From: JANXAZ01 sp964504655
GTDB lineage: Bacteria > Pseudomonadota > Alphaproteobacteria > Geminicoccales > Geminicoccaceae
Assembly (NCBI GenBank): GCA_964504655.1
Contig: CAZDFD010000002.1
Location: 1-64,000 of the forward strand
DNA: 64,000 nucleotides
Direction: 5' to 3'
The translations under genes and the position numbers were made by a program. The stretch's first letter is position 1; every line of letters begins with the position of its first letter. The notes below the pieces were generated by a model that saw only the letters and a list, made by a program, of their open reading frames with translations, was not told the DNA's origin and searched no databases. Below, piece after piece: positions 49,474-57,758 of the stretch.

Positions 49474-49544
49474 CGGTGCCTCCGGTTCGGCCGCAGAGCG
49501 CTGCCGCTTGTCGCCCGGGGACGGCGGCGCGTCCAGGGTTCCGC

Positions 49545-50669
49545 TCAAGCCCGGACGATCTGGCGAATGGCCAAGCCGTCCGCGAGCCGGTCGAAACCGG
49601 CGTTGATGGCATCGAGCGACAGGCTCCCGCTCACCAGTCGATCGACGGGCAACCGACCGCGTCGGTAGAGCTCGATCAGCCGCGGCACGTCCCGTCCGGG
49701 CACGGCCGTGCCGATATAGCTGCCGAGCAGTTGCCGCTCCTCGGCCACCAGCTGAACGATCGGCACCGGCAACCGCGACGACGGATGCGGCAGCCCGGCC
49801 GTGATCGTCGTCCCGCCGCGCCGCGTGATCGCCCAGGCGAGCTCGAGGGCCTTGACCGAGCCGGCGAACTCGAGAGCCAGGTCGACCCCGCCGCGCGTCA
49901 GGTCGCGGATCGCCTCGACCACCCGCTCGCCGGCGGCGTCGACGACCGAGGTGGCACCCAGATCACGGGCGAAGGCGAGCTTCTCGGGCAGAAGGTCGAT
50001 CGCGACGATCTCCCGGGCGCCCGCCGCGATCGCGGCCAGGAGCGCGCACAGGCCGACCCCTCCGAGCCCCACGATCGCCACGGTCTGACCCGGCCGGACC
50101 CCTCCGGTGTTGACGACGGCGCCCGCCCCGGTCAGCACCGCGCAGCCGAAGAGGGCGGCCTTCTCGAGCGGCAGGTCGCGGTCGATCCGCACCACCGAGC
50201 GGCGCGACACGGTGGCGTGGGTCGCGAACGCCGAGACGCCCACATGGTGGTTCACGGCCTCGCCGCCACGGGCGAGCCGCCGGGCGCCCGAGAGCAGCGT
50301 ACCGGCGCCGTTGGCCGCGGCGCCGGGCTCGCAGAGGGCGGGCCGCCCCTCCATGCAGGGCAGGCAATGCCCGCAGGCGGGGACGAAGACGAGGACGACA
50401 TGGTCGCCGCGGGCGATGTCGCCGACCTCCGCCCCGACCTCCTCGACCACACCCGCGGCCTCGTGGCCGAGCACCATCGGCAACGGCCGCGGACGGCTGC
50501 CATCGATCACCGAAAGGTCCGAGTGACAGAGCCCGGCGGCCGCAATCCGGACCAGGACCTCGCCCGGGCCCGGTGGGGCGAGCTCGACGTCCTCGACGCG
50601 GAGCGGTCGGCTCTCGGCGTACGGCCGAGGAAGGCCCATGGCTTCGAGGACGGCGGCCCGGATCCGCAT
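49545..50669 (-). CDS. Zinc-dependent MDR alcohol dehydrogenase
   Basis: A 374-residue class III-like alcohol dehydrogenase. The catalytic zinc ligands lie in AAGLCHSDLSVIDG and LGHEAAGVVEEVG. The structural-zinc lobe is complete (PACGHCLPCMEGRPALCE). The nucleotide motif is VAIVGLGGVGLCALLAAIAAG, and IVAIDLLPEKLAFA has the Asp that selects NAD. The substrate is unknown. It follows the SDR gene by 18 bases on the same strand and may share its transcript. Confidence 0.92.
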   Translation of the reverse strand: MRIRAAVLEAMGLPRPYAESRPLRVEDVELAPPGPGEVLVRIAAAGLCHSDLSVIDGSRPRPLPMVLGHEAAGVVEEVGAEVGDIARGDHVVLVFVPACGHCLPCMEGRPALCEPGAAANGAGTLLSGARRLARGGEAVNHHVGVSAFATHATVSRRSVVRIDRDLPLEKAALFGCAVLTGAGAVVNTGGVRPGQTVAIVGLGGVGLCALLAAIAAGAREIVAIDLLPEKLAFARDLGATSVVDAAGERVVEAIRDLTRGGVDLALEFAGSVKALELAWAITRRGGTTITAGLPHPSSRLPVPIVQLVAEERQLLGSYIGTAVPGRDVPRLIELYRRGRLPVDRLVSGSLSLDAINAGFDRLADGLAIRQIVRA

Positions 50670-50687
50670 CTGTCGTCCGATCCGATC

Positions 50688-51287
50688 TCAGAAGACCTCG
50701 AAGACCCGGCCGGTGAGCCGGCCTTCCACGCTCTTGGCGTAGGCCTTGGCGACCCGCGCCGAGGCGACCGGGACGTGGCCGGGAAAGAACGCGCCCGCGG
50801 AGACCGCGGTCTCCTCGAGGAGGCCCGGGCTGACACAGTTGATCCGGATCCCGCGGGGGAGCTCGATCGCGGCGGCCTGCACCCAGGCCTCGAGCGCACC
50901 GTTCACCATCGATGCCGAGCTTCCGGCCACGATCGGGTCGCGGGCGAGAATGCCGCTCGTGAGCGTGAAGGAGCCGGCGTCAGCGATCAGCTGGTGGCCG
51001 ATCAGCACGAGGTTCACCTGCCCCATCAGCTTGTCGTCGAGACCCACCCGATAGTCGGCTCCGTCCATCTCGGCCAGGGGCGCGAACTTGACGTGGCCCA
51101 CCGCAGCTACGACCGCATCGAAGCTGCCGATCTCGGCGAGGCCGGCCCGGATCGTGGCCGGGTCGGTCACATCCATGCGAACGTCGCCGCTCGAGCGGCC
51201 GACACGAACGATGTCGTGCCGGGCACCGAGTTCGGCCACCACGGCCCTGCCGATCGTCCCCGAGGCGCCGACGACCACGATACGCAT
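50688..51287 (-). CDS. Short-chain dehydrogenase of the small atypical type
   Basis: A 199-residue NAD(P)-binding protein. It opens with VVVGASGTIGRAVVAELGA, a TGxxGxxG-like motif. The sequence then runs VRMDVTDPATIRAGLAEIG, VAAVGHVKFAPLAEMD, FTLTSGILARDP (Ser), and INCVSPGLLEET. The usual YxxxK pair is not seen; the region where it should lie reads GSSASMVNGALEAWV. It may therefore bind a dinucleotide without classical SDR catalysis. ATG at 51287 places the nucleotide motif at the N-terminus. It is co-oriented with pntB, 74 bases away. Confidence 0.83.
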   Translation of the reverse strand: MRIVVVGASGTIGRAVVAELGARHDIVRVGRSSGDVRMDVTDPATIRAGLAEIGSFDAVVAAVGHVKFAPLAEMDGADYRVGLDDKLMGQVNLVLIGHQLIADAGSFTLTSGILARDPIVAGSSASMVNGALEAWVQAAAIELPRGIRINCVSPGLLEETAVSAGAFFPGHVPVASARVAKAYAKSVEGRLTGRVFEVF

Positions 51288-51361
51288 GCAACGCCCTCCC
51301 CTGGACCGCCAGGGCATTCAGCCGGAAGCCGATCGCGTCGACGCCCCCCGAGCGCGGTCCC

Positions 51362-52831
51362 TCAGTGCCCCCCGCCCGCGATCGCCTTGACGATCTCCTC
51401 GGTCATCTTCTTGGCATCACCGAACAGCATCATGGTCCGGTCCATGTAGAAGAGAGGATTGTCGATCCCCGCATAGCCCGCCGCCATCGATCGCTTCACG
51501 AAGAAAACGGCCTTCGCTCTGTCGACGTCGAGCACTGGCATTCCATAGATCGGCGAAGAGCTGTCGGTCTTGGCGGCGGGATTGGTGATGTCGTTGGCGC
51601 CGATCACATAGGCCACATCGGCCTGCCCGAACTCGTTGTTGATCTCGTCCATCTCGAACACGACGTCGTAAGGGATGTTCGCCTCGGCGAGGAGGACGTT
51701 CATGTGACCGGGCATGCGGCCGGCAACCGGGTGGATCGCGAACTTGACCTCCACTCCCTTCTTGGAGAGCGTATCGTACAGCTCGCGCACCGCGTGCTGG
51801 GCCTGGGCGACCGCCATGCCATAGCCGGGAACGATGATGACCTTCTGGGCGTTCTCCATGATGAAGCCGGCATCGTCTGCGGACCCGGCCTTGACGGTCT
51901 TGTCGCCGGCGTCGGCCACGGCCGCACCGGTCTCCCCGAACCCGCCCAGGATGACGGACACGAACGACCGGTTCATCGCGCGGCACATGATGTAGGAAAG
52001 GATCGCGCCGGACGAGCCGACCAGCGCACCCGTGATGATCAACATCGGATTCTGCAGGGTAAAGCCGATGCCGGCCGCGGCCCAGCCGGAATAGCTGTTG
52101 AGCATCGACACCACGACCGGCATGTCGGCGCCGCCGATCGGAATGATCAGCAGGATCCCAATCGCCAGTGCGAGCAGAGTCATGACGAGGAACGCCACGC
52201 CGCTCTCGCTGAACATGAAAATCATCAAAAAAGCCAGGATCAATGATCCGACCGCGATATTGATCACGTGTCGGCCTGGCAGCAAGATCGGCCGGCTGGA
52301 CATCGCAGCGGCGACCGCGGGCTTGACAACAGCGGGAATGAACGCCTCGACACTCGGAGGAAACTTGGCCTGGAGCTTGCCGAAGGCGATGACCGATCCG
52401 GTGAAGGTGATCGCGCCGATGATCGTGCCGAGCCCCATCTCGAGCAGCGAGAGGGTCTTGATGGTTCCGTCCGGCCGTGTGATCCCGAAATCGGTCGGCT
52501 CCAGAAAGGCGCCCGCGGCGACGAACACGGCGGCGAGACCCACCAGCGAATGGAAAGCCGCGACGAGCTGCGGCATCGCGGTCATCTGGATGCGCTGGGC
52601 AATCGCGTAGCCCGCGGCACCGCCGAGGCCGATCGCGACCAGGATCGCGAGGTAGCCGACGACGCCGGCCTCCGGCAGCGCGGCGAGCGTCGTGAGGACG
52701 GCCAGCACCATCCCGGCCATGCCGTAGCGGTTGCCGATCCGGCTCGACGCCGGGGAGGACAGCCCGCGGAGGGCCAGGATGAAGCACACCGCGGCCACCA
52801 GATAGCCGATCGCGGCGAGGTTGGCGCTCAT
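51362..52831 (-). CDS. pntB: NAD(P) transhydrogenase subunit beta
   Basis: A 489-residue protein. The N-terminal two thirds hold about nine membrane helices (domain II: LAAIGYLVAAVCFILALRGL, VAAFHSLVGLAAVFVAAGAF, TFTGSVIAFGKLQAKFP). The C-terminal domain III (~310-489) binds NADP(H), with VIIVPGYGMAVAQAQHAVRE, FAIHPVAGRMPGHMNVLLAE, VIGANDITNPAA and the terminal KRSMAAGYAGIDN. The enzyme uses the proton gradient to reduce NADP+ with NADH. It is the last of three pnt genes in the order alpha1-alpha2-beta. Confidence 0.96.
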   Translation of the reverse strand: MSANLAAIGYLVAAVCFILALRGLSSPASSRIGNRYGMAGMVLAVLTTLAALPEAGVVGYLAILVAIGLGGAAGYAIAQRIQMTAMPQLVAAFHSLVGLAAVFVAAGAFLEPTDFGITRPDGTIKTLSLLEMGLGTIIGAITFTGSVIAFGKLQAKFPPSVEAFIPAVVKPAVAAAMSSRPILLPGRHVINIAVGSLILAFLMIFMFSESGVAFLVMTLLALAIGILLIIPIGGADMPVVVSMLNSYSGWAAAGIGFTLQNPMLIITGALVGSSGAILSYIMCRAMNRSFVSVILGGFGETGAAVADAGDKTVKAGSADDAGFIMENAQKVIIVPGYGMAVAQAQHAVRELYDTLSKKGVEVKFAIHPVAGRMPGHMNVLLAEANIPYDVVFEMDEINNEFGQADVAYVIGANDITNPAAKTDSSSPIYGMPVLDVDRAKAVFFVKRSMAAGYAGIDNPLFYMDRTMMLFGDAKKMTEEIVKAIAGGGH

Positions 52832-52844
52832 CGAACCCGCTCCT

Positions 52845-53129
52845 TCAGCCGCGCTTCTTGAACATGGCGAGCATGCGCTCGGTCACCGCGAAGCCGCCGA
52901 AGATATTGACCGCGGCCAACAGCGCCGCGAGGAAGCCGAACACGGCTGCGACCCCACCGGCACCGGTCGCGATCAGCGCCCCGACCACGATCACCGAGCT
53001 GATGGCATTGGTGACCGACATCAGCGGCGTGTGCAGCGCCGGTGTCACGGACCAGACCACATAGTAGCCTACGAAGATCGCCAGCACGAACACGATGAGG
53101 TTGAAGATCCCAGGGTCGATCGCGGCCAT
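52845..53129 (-). CDS. pntAB: NAD(P) transhydrogenase subunit alpha 2 (membrane part)
   Basis: A 94-residue membrane protein with about three helices: FNLIVFVLAIFVGYYVVWSV, LMSVTNAISSVIVVGALIAT and AAVFGFLAALLAAVNIFGGF. It corresponds to the C-terminal part of the fused E. coli PntA. The ATG at 53129 gives the family N-terminus. It lies 13 bases before pntB and 14 after pntAA. The separate gene is the Rhodospirillum-like three-subunit arrangement. Confidence 0.94.
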   Translation of the reverse strand: MAAIDPGIFNLIVFVLAIFVGYYVVWSVTPALHTPLMSVTNAISSVIVVGALIATGAGGVAAVFGFLAALLAAVNIFGGFAVTERMLAMFKKRG

Positions 53130-53143
53130 TGGTCCCTTCTCCC

Positions 53144-54265
53144 TCAGTTCTGGCTTGCGAAGCCAGGATGAACGACGTGATCGTCGCGGGTCAGCAGCGT
53201 CCCTTTGACGAGCTCGTCTTCGGCATTGATGGCGAGCGTGCCGTCCTTGGCGACTATCAACCTGATGAAGTTCATAAGATTCTTCGCATAGAGCGCCGAG
53301 GAGGCGGGCGCCAGTCGCGCCGGAAGATTGAGCGCCCCGATCACAAGGGTGCCGCTCACCTCGACCGCCTCCCCGGGCCGGCTGCCTTCGACGTTGCCGC
53401 CGCTCTCGGCCGCCATGTCGAGGATCACCGATCCCGGCCGCATCGATTCGACCATCGCCGCGCCCACGATCCGTGGCGCCTTGCGGCCCGGAATCTGTGC
53501 GGTCGTCACCACGATGTCCTGGGACTTGAGGTGCTCGGCGACGATCTTGGCCTGCTCGGCCTGCTCCTCGGCGGTCAGCGGGCGGGCGTAGCCCCCGGAC
53601 GTGGCCGCGTCCTTGGGCAGGAAACCGACGAACTTGGCGCCCAGGCTCTCGATCTCCTCCTTGGCCGCGGGCCGCACATCCGTGGCGGTCACGACCGCCC
53701 CCATCCGTCGCGCGGTGGCGATCGCCTGCAGCCCGGCGACGCCGGCGCCGATGACGAACACCTTGGCCGGGGTCACCGTGCCGGCGGCCGTCATCATCAT
53801 CGGCATGACGCGGCTGTAGGCGGCCATCGCCTCCACCATCGCCCGGTAACCCGCGAGATTGGCCTGGCTCGACAGAACGTCCATGGCCTGAGCGCGGGTG
53901 GTGCGCGGGAGCAGCTCCAGCGCGAAGGCGACGATCCCCTTCTGGGCGTAGGCGGTGACATCCTCGCGATGCATGTGCGGGTCGAGCATTCCCACCAGCA
54001 CCTGGCCACGCCCGAGGCGCTCGAGCTCGTCCGCGGTCGGGCGCTGCACCTTGAGGACGATCTCGGCAGCGAGCGCGTCGCCTGCGTCCTCGACGAGGCG
54101 CGCTCCGGCCTGGGCGAAGGCTTCGTCCATGATCGCCGCCGACATCCCCGCCCCGCGCTCGACCAGCGGCTCCAGGCCCATGGCCCTGTACTGCCTGACG
54201 GTCTCGGGCGTGGCGGCGATCCGCCGCTCGTGATCGCGGCGCTCCTTGACGATGCCGATCCGCAT
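53144..54265 (-). CDS. pntAA: NAD(P) transhydrogenase subunit alpha 1 (NAD-binding)
   Basis: A 373-residue soluble domain I, related to alanine dehydrogenase. It opens IGIVKERRDHERRIAATPET, and holds MLDPHMHREDVTAYAQ, SSQANLAGYRAMVEA, VFVIGAGVAGLQAIATARRMGA (NAD Rossmann motif) and VVTATDVRPAAKEEIESLGA. GGYARPLTAEEQAEQAKIVA is the mobile loop region. It passes hydride from NADH to NADP+ held by PntB. It is first in the operon. Confidence 0.95.
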   Translation of the reverse strand: MRIGIVKERRDHERRIAATPETVRQYRAMGLEPLVERGAGMSAAIMDEAFAQAGARLVEDAGDALAAEIVLKVQRPTADELERLGRGQVLVGMLDPHMHREDVTAYAQKGIVAFALELLPRTTRAQAMDVLSSQANLAGYRAMVEAMAAYSRVMPMMMTAAGTVTPAKVFVIGAGVAGLQAIATARRMGAVVTATDVRPAAKEEIESLGAKFVGFLPKDAATSGGYARPLTAEEQAEQAKIVAEHLKSQDIVVTTAQIPGRKAPRIVGAAMVESMRPGSVILDMAAESGGNVEGSRPGEAVEVSGTLVIGALNLPARLAPASSALYAKNLMNFIRLIVAKDGTLAINAEDELVKGTLLTRDDHVVHPGFASQN

Positions 54266-54386
54266 GGGCGCCTCGTCCTGGTCGTTGCGGCCGCGCCCGG
54301 CGCGGCGGGCGGCGTGCCCGCGGCTGATTAAGCAAGGATCGGCGCTGCCGCAAGGCAACCGGAGGCCGGCGTCGGGTGCTGCGACG

Positions 54387-54415
54387 GTTTGCAGCCTGTT
54401 CGGAACGGCTATAAG
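54387..54415 (+). promoter_or_regulatory. Weak promoter candidate before the ribbon-helix-helix gene
   Basis: TATAAG (54410-54415) is a good -10 box about 50 bases before the start. A -35 is poor: TTTGC at 17 bases or TTGCAG at 15 bases upstream. Confidence 0.3.
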
Positions 54416-54463
54416 GTGTGGACGACGCCAGAGAAGGCCGGTCGCAGGGCGAGGGGAGGGCCC

Positions 54464-54784
54464 ATGTGCCGGATCTATGCCGGGATCGATCCGCGGGACT
54501 ACGAGCCGGTGACACGATCGGTCCGACTGCACGGTGCGGTCACGAGCATCCGCCTCGAAGCCCGGTTCTGGGCCATTCTCGATGCGATGGCAGCCGAGGA
54601 GGGAACCACTACCCCGAGATTCGTCGCGACTCTCCATGACGAGGTGCTGGAACTGTCCGGCGAGGTCCGGAACTTCGCCTCGCTTCTCCGGATCGCGTGC
54701 GTGACCTACCTCGCTCGTGCCCGGGTCGACACGGATCCCGGAACTCGAAGGGCCCACGGCCAAGTGGCGGCTGCCGCGGCGTAG
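54464..54784 (+). CDS. Ribbon-helix-helix domain protein
   Basis: A 106-residue protein. The RHH_4-type fold spans ~15-85: VTRSVRLHGAVTSIRLEARF, WAILDAMAAEEGTTTPRFVA, LHDEVLELSGEVRNFASLLR and IACVTYLARA. Such small proteins are widespread in alphaproteobacteria and resemble Arc/CopG-type DNA-binding proteins, though targets are mostly unknown. The ATG follows GAGGGGAGGG closely. No toxin gene lies beside it, so a toxin-antitoxin role is not supported. Glyoxalase follows 73 bases later on the same strand. Confidence 0.75.
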   Translation: MCRIYAGIDPRDYEPVTRSVRLHGAVTSIRLEARFWAILDAMAAEEGTTTPRFVATLHDEVLELSGEVRNFASLLRIACVTYLARARVDTDPGTRRAHGQVAAAAA

Positions 54785-54857
54785 TAGCAAGCTAATACCA
54801 ATAGCTCCGCTGCGACGTGTATCGTCCGTTGCACCAAAGGGCTCGCGGGAGGCTTGG

Positions 54858-55253
54858 ATGGCCAAGGCCATTCATATGATGATTCGCGTCCTCGATCTCG
54901 AGCGATCGATCGCCTTTTACAGGCTGGCGCTGGGCCTGGAGCCCGTCTCAACCATGGATTTTGAAGCCTTTACGCTGGTCTACCTCCGCAATCCCGAGGC
55001 CGACTTCGAGATCGAGCTGACCCTGAACAAGGGTCGCCGCGAACCCTACGCCCAAGGCGAGGCCTATGGTCATGTGGCTTTCTGCGTCGACGATCTCGAC
55101 GGCGAGCACCGGCGGCTCCTGGAGGCCGGGCTCTCTCCACTGCCGATCAAGGAGTTCTTCAAGGACGGGACGCTGCTCGCGCGCTTCTTCTTCGTCCAGG
55201 ACCCCGATGGCTACAAGATCGAGGTCCTTCAACGCCACGGCCGCTATCGCTGA
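54858..55253 (+). CDS. gloA: Lactoylglutathione lyase (glyoxalase I)
   Basis: A 131-residue VOC-fold metalloenzyme. The four metal ligands appear as His in IHMMIRVLDLERSIAFY, Glu in ADFEIELTLN, His in YGHVAFCVDDLDG and Glu in DPDGYKIEVLQR. Length and motif spacing match the bacterial Ni/Zn glyoxalase I. It isomerises the methylglyoxal-glutathione adduct to S-lactoylglutathione. The ATG follows GGGAGG by five bases. It is adjacent to, and co-directional with, the Tat/GMC pair. Confidence 0.9.
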   Translation: MAKAIHMMIRVLDLERSIAFYRLALGLEPVSTMDFEAFTLVYLRNPEADFEIELTLNKGRREPYAQGEAYGHVAFCVDDLDGEHRRLLEAGLSPLPIKEFFKDGTLLARFFFVQDPDGYKIEVLQRHGRYR

Positions 55254-55283
55254 GCGGCCGGGCAGGTTCGGGAGGCCAACGAC

Positions 55284-55835
55284 ATGAAGACGATCCTCGA
55301 TCGCCGCTTGTTTCTCCGTACCGCAGCCACCGCTGCGGCCACGGTCGGCACGACGGGAGGTGCCGCGGTGATCGGCGCTTCCAACGGGGCATGGGCGATG
55401 ACCCTTGCAGCGCTGGACGCCGGCACCGCGGCGACCCTGCTCGCCATGACCCGACACGTCTTCCCTCACGACATGCTCGGCGACGTGTACTATGCCGAGG
55501 TGGTCGAAAGTCTCGACAAGAAGGCCTCCGCCGACGCGGCTCTGGCCAAAACCCTGAAGGACGGTGTGATCGAACTGAACAAGGCCACCGGAGTCCCTTG
55601 GCTGCAGCTTTCGCCGGGCGGTCAGATCGAGATCCTACGGCAAATCGAAAAGTCAGCGTTCTTCCAAACCGTCAAGGGCGAGACGATTGTCGGACTCTAC
55701 AACAACAAGCTGGTCTGGCACCATTTCGGCTACCAGGGAAGCTCGGCAGAGTTCGGCGGCTACCTGCATCGCGGTTTCCAGGATGCCGGCTGGACCATGC
55801 AGCCGAGCACCGAAGCGAGCCCGCCGCCGGCTTGA
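55284..55835 (+). CDS. Tat-exported small subunit of a GMC-type dehydrogenase
   Basis: A 183-residue protein. The N-terminus is a twin-arginine signal (DRRLFLRTAATAAATVG), with cleavage likely near ASNGAWA. The mature part resembles gluconate 2-dehydrogenase subunit 3 (LLAMTRHVFPHDMLGDVYYA, GVPWLQLSPGGQIEILRQIE and NNKLVWHHFGYQGSSAEFGG). In the family this small subunit chaperones and exports the flavoprotein subunit through Tat. It is followed 21 bases later by the GMC gene. It forms the periplasmic partner, and no cytochrome c subunit is visible. Confidence 0.82.
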   Translation: MKTILDRRLFLRTAATAAATVGTTGGAAVIGASNGAWAMTLAALDAGTAATLLAMTRHVFPHDMLGDVYYAEVVESLDKKASADAALAKTLKDGVIELNKATGVPWLQLSPGGQIEILRQIEKSAFFQTVKGETIVGLYNNKLVWHHFGYQGSSAEFGGYLHRGFQDAGWTMQPSTEASPPPA

Positions 55836-55856
55836 GCGCACAGGGAGGCACGACCA

Positions 55857-57425
55857 ATGGCACGCTACGAGCTTGGTGACGACTCGGTGGTGGTCGTCGT
55901 GGGGAGCGGCGCGGGAGGCGGGACACTTGCCAACGAGCTCTGCCAGAAGGGGGCCAAGGTGGTGCTCCTCGAGGCCGGCGCGCGGCATTCCCCGGACACT
56001 TTCGTCAACGACGAGTGGGCGGCCTTCGTCCAGACCGCGTGGCTCGACAAGCGCACCACGAGCGGCAGCTGGCGGGTGGCGCGCGACTTTCCGAACCTTC
56101 CGGCCTGGATCTGCAAGACCGTGGGCGGCTCCACCGTCCACTGGGCCGGCGCGTCGCTGCGCTTCCAGGAGCACGAGTTCAGGGCCCGCTCGGTCTATGG
56201 CGAGGTCGCGGGGGCGACGCTCCTCGACTGGCCGATCGGCCTGGCCGATCTCGAGCCCTACTACGACAAGGCGGAGAGAAAGCTCGGTGTCACGCGCACC
56301 AACGGCATACCCGGCCTGCCGGGCAACAACAACTTCAAGGTCATGTACACGGGCGCCAAGCGGCTCGGCTACAAGACCGTCCACACCGGCCGCATGGCGA
56401 TCAACAGCCGGCCGCGCGATGGCCGCTCACACTGCCTGCAGATCGGCTTCTGCTTTCAGGGCTGCAAGTCGGCAGCCAAGTGGTCGACGCTGTACACCGA
56501 GATCCCTGCCGCCGAGGCGACCGGCCGGCTCGATCTGCGGACCGAATGCCAAGCGCTCCAGATCCAGCACGACAACGGCGGCAAGATCAGTGGCGTGCTC
56601 TACGTCGACAAGGACGGCAAGCAGCAGCTGCAGAAGGCACGTGCCGTATGTGTCGCGTGCAACTCGATCGAGAGCCCGCGTCTTCTGCTCAACTCTGCTT
56701 CGAGCAAATACCCGGATGGCTTGGCGAACTCGTCGGGTCAGGTCGGTCGCAACTACATGCGACACACGACCGGCTCGGTCTACGCGACATTCGATCGGCC
56801 GGTGCACATGTTCCGAGGCACGACGATGGCCGGGATCATCACCGACGAGAGCGGACATGACCCGCGGCGGGGCTTCGTCGGCGGCTACGAGCTCGAGACC
56901 CTGTCGCTCGGCCTGCCGTTCATGGCGGCGTTCCTCGACCCCGGGGCATGGGGACGCGACTTCGCGCGCAAGCTCGAAGGCTATGCGAACATGGCGGGCA
57001 TGTGGATCGTCGGCGAAGACATGCCACGGGCCTCCAATCGCGTCACGCTGCACCCGAGCGAAAAGGACAAGCAGGGGCTCCCGGTGCCGAACGTGCATTT
57101 CGACGATCACCCGAACGATATCGCGATGCGGGCGCACGCCTACAGGCAGGGGGCCGCGGTCTACCTGGCGGCGGGCGCCAAGGAGATCCACGAGGTCCCG
57201 CCCTATCCGAGCACCCACAATCTCGGGACCAATCGGATGAGCGCCCAGGCGCGGGACGGCGTCTGCAACCGCTTCGGGCAGACGTGGGACCACAAGAATC
57301 TGTTCATCTCGGATGGCAGCCAGTTCACGACCGGTGCGGCGGAGAACCCGACGCTCACGATCGTGGCGTTGGCGATCCGACAGGCCGACCACATCGCGGA
57401 CCAGATGGCCAAGGGCGAGATCTGA
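55857..57425 (+). CDS. GMC-family FAD oxidoreductase (periplasmic sugar/alcohol dehydrogenase-like)
   Basis: A 522-residue flavoprotein. The dinucleotide motif VVVVGSGAGGGTLANELCQ, then LLEAGARH, CKTVGGSTVHWAGASLRF and, at the end, NLGTNRMSAQARDGVCN with LFISDGSQFTTGAAENPTLT are GMC signatures related to gluconate/sorbitol/fructose dehydrogenase flavosubunits. No signal peptide is present, consistent with hitch-hiking on the Tat-carrying subunit upstream. The electron acceptor is not encoded here; a cytochrome c subunit would be expected. The substrate is unknown. Confidence 0.85.
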   Translation: MARYELGDDSVVVVVGSGAGGGTLANELCQKGAKVVLLEAGARHSPDTFVNDEWAAFVQTAWLDKRTTSGSWRVARDFPNLPAWICKTVGGSTVHWAGASLRFQEHEFRARSVYGEVAGATLLDWPIGLADLEPYYDKAERKLGVTRTNGIPGLPGNNNFKVMYTGAKRLGYKTVHTGRMAINSRPRDGRSHCLQIGFCFQGCKSAAKWSTLYTEIPAAEATGRLDLRTECQALQIQHDNGGKISGVLYVDKDGKQQLQKARAVCVACNSIESPRLLLNSASSKYPDGLANSSGQVGRNYMRHTTGSVYATFDRPVHMFRGTTMAGIITDESGHDPRRGFVGGYELETLSLGLPFMAAFLDPGAWGRDFARKLEGYANMAGMWIVGEDMPRASNRVTLHPSEKDKQGLPVPNVHFDDHPNDIAMRAHAYRQGAAVYLAAGAKEIHEVPPYPSTHNLGTNRMSAQARDGVCNRFGQTWDHKNLFISDGSQFTTGAAENPTLTIVALAIRQADHIADQMAKGEI

Positions 57426-57462
57426 GGTAGGGGAGCGCCCGGGCGGTCGTCCTCGCGGGCGC

Positions 57463-57490
57463 TTGACCCGGGCCTCTCATGCTCTACTCT
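57463..57490 (+). promoter_or_regulatory. Sigma-70-type promoter of the gcv operon
   Basis: TTGACC (57463-57468), 16 bases, TACTCT (57485-57490) lie just upstream of the glycine riboswitch. Transcription would start near 57497, leaving the riboswitch in a leader of about 260 bases. Confidence 0.6.
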
Positions 57491-57510
57491 CCGCCGCGGC
57501 CGAAGATCGT

Positions 57511-57710
57511 GCGTGGGAGAGTCCGCGCCGGGGCGACCCGAGCCGCGCGGCGCCGAAGGAGCAACCGCCCCGGAAACTCTCAGGCCGAAGGACCGCGTGC
57601 GAGCTGGCCCTCTGGAGAGCGGGCGCACGAGCGCCCCACCGAAGGGGACATCCTGAGTCGGCGGCGAGTCAGGGTGGAATCTCTCAGGTCGTGGACAGAG
57701 GGGGCGTGCG
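57511..57710 (+). promoter_or_regulatory. Tandem glycine riboswitch
   Basis: Two consecutive glycine aptamers. The first (~57511-57617) has GGGAGAGTCC, the core GCGCCGAAGGAGCAA and AAACTCTCAGGCCGAAGGAC, closing with CTCTGGAGAGC. The second (~57618-57710) has CCACCGAAGGGGACA and AATCTCTCAGGTCGTGGACA, then GAGGG. Both keep the class-defining segments. It precedes gcvT and should switch on the glycine cleavage genes when glycine is abundant. No clear terminator hairpin was seen between aptamer and gene, so translational control is possible. Confidence 0.92.
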
Positions 57711-57758
57711 ACGCGGACCTGATGGACGCGTCGCCGGACCCTCTGGAGGCCGCGACCG

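Noticed and set aside
54464..54784. Ribbon-helix-helix protein as the antitoxin of a toxin-antitoxin pair
   Set aside because: No small partner gene overlaps or directly neighbours it; the next gene is a standard glyoxalase I.
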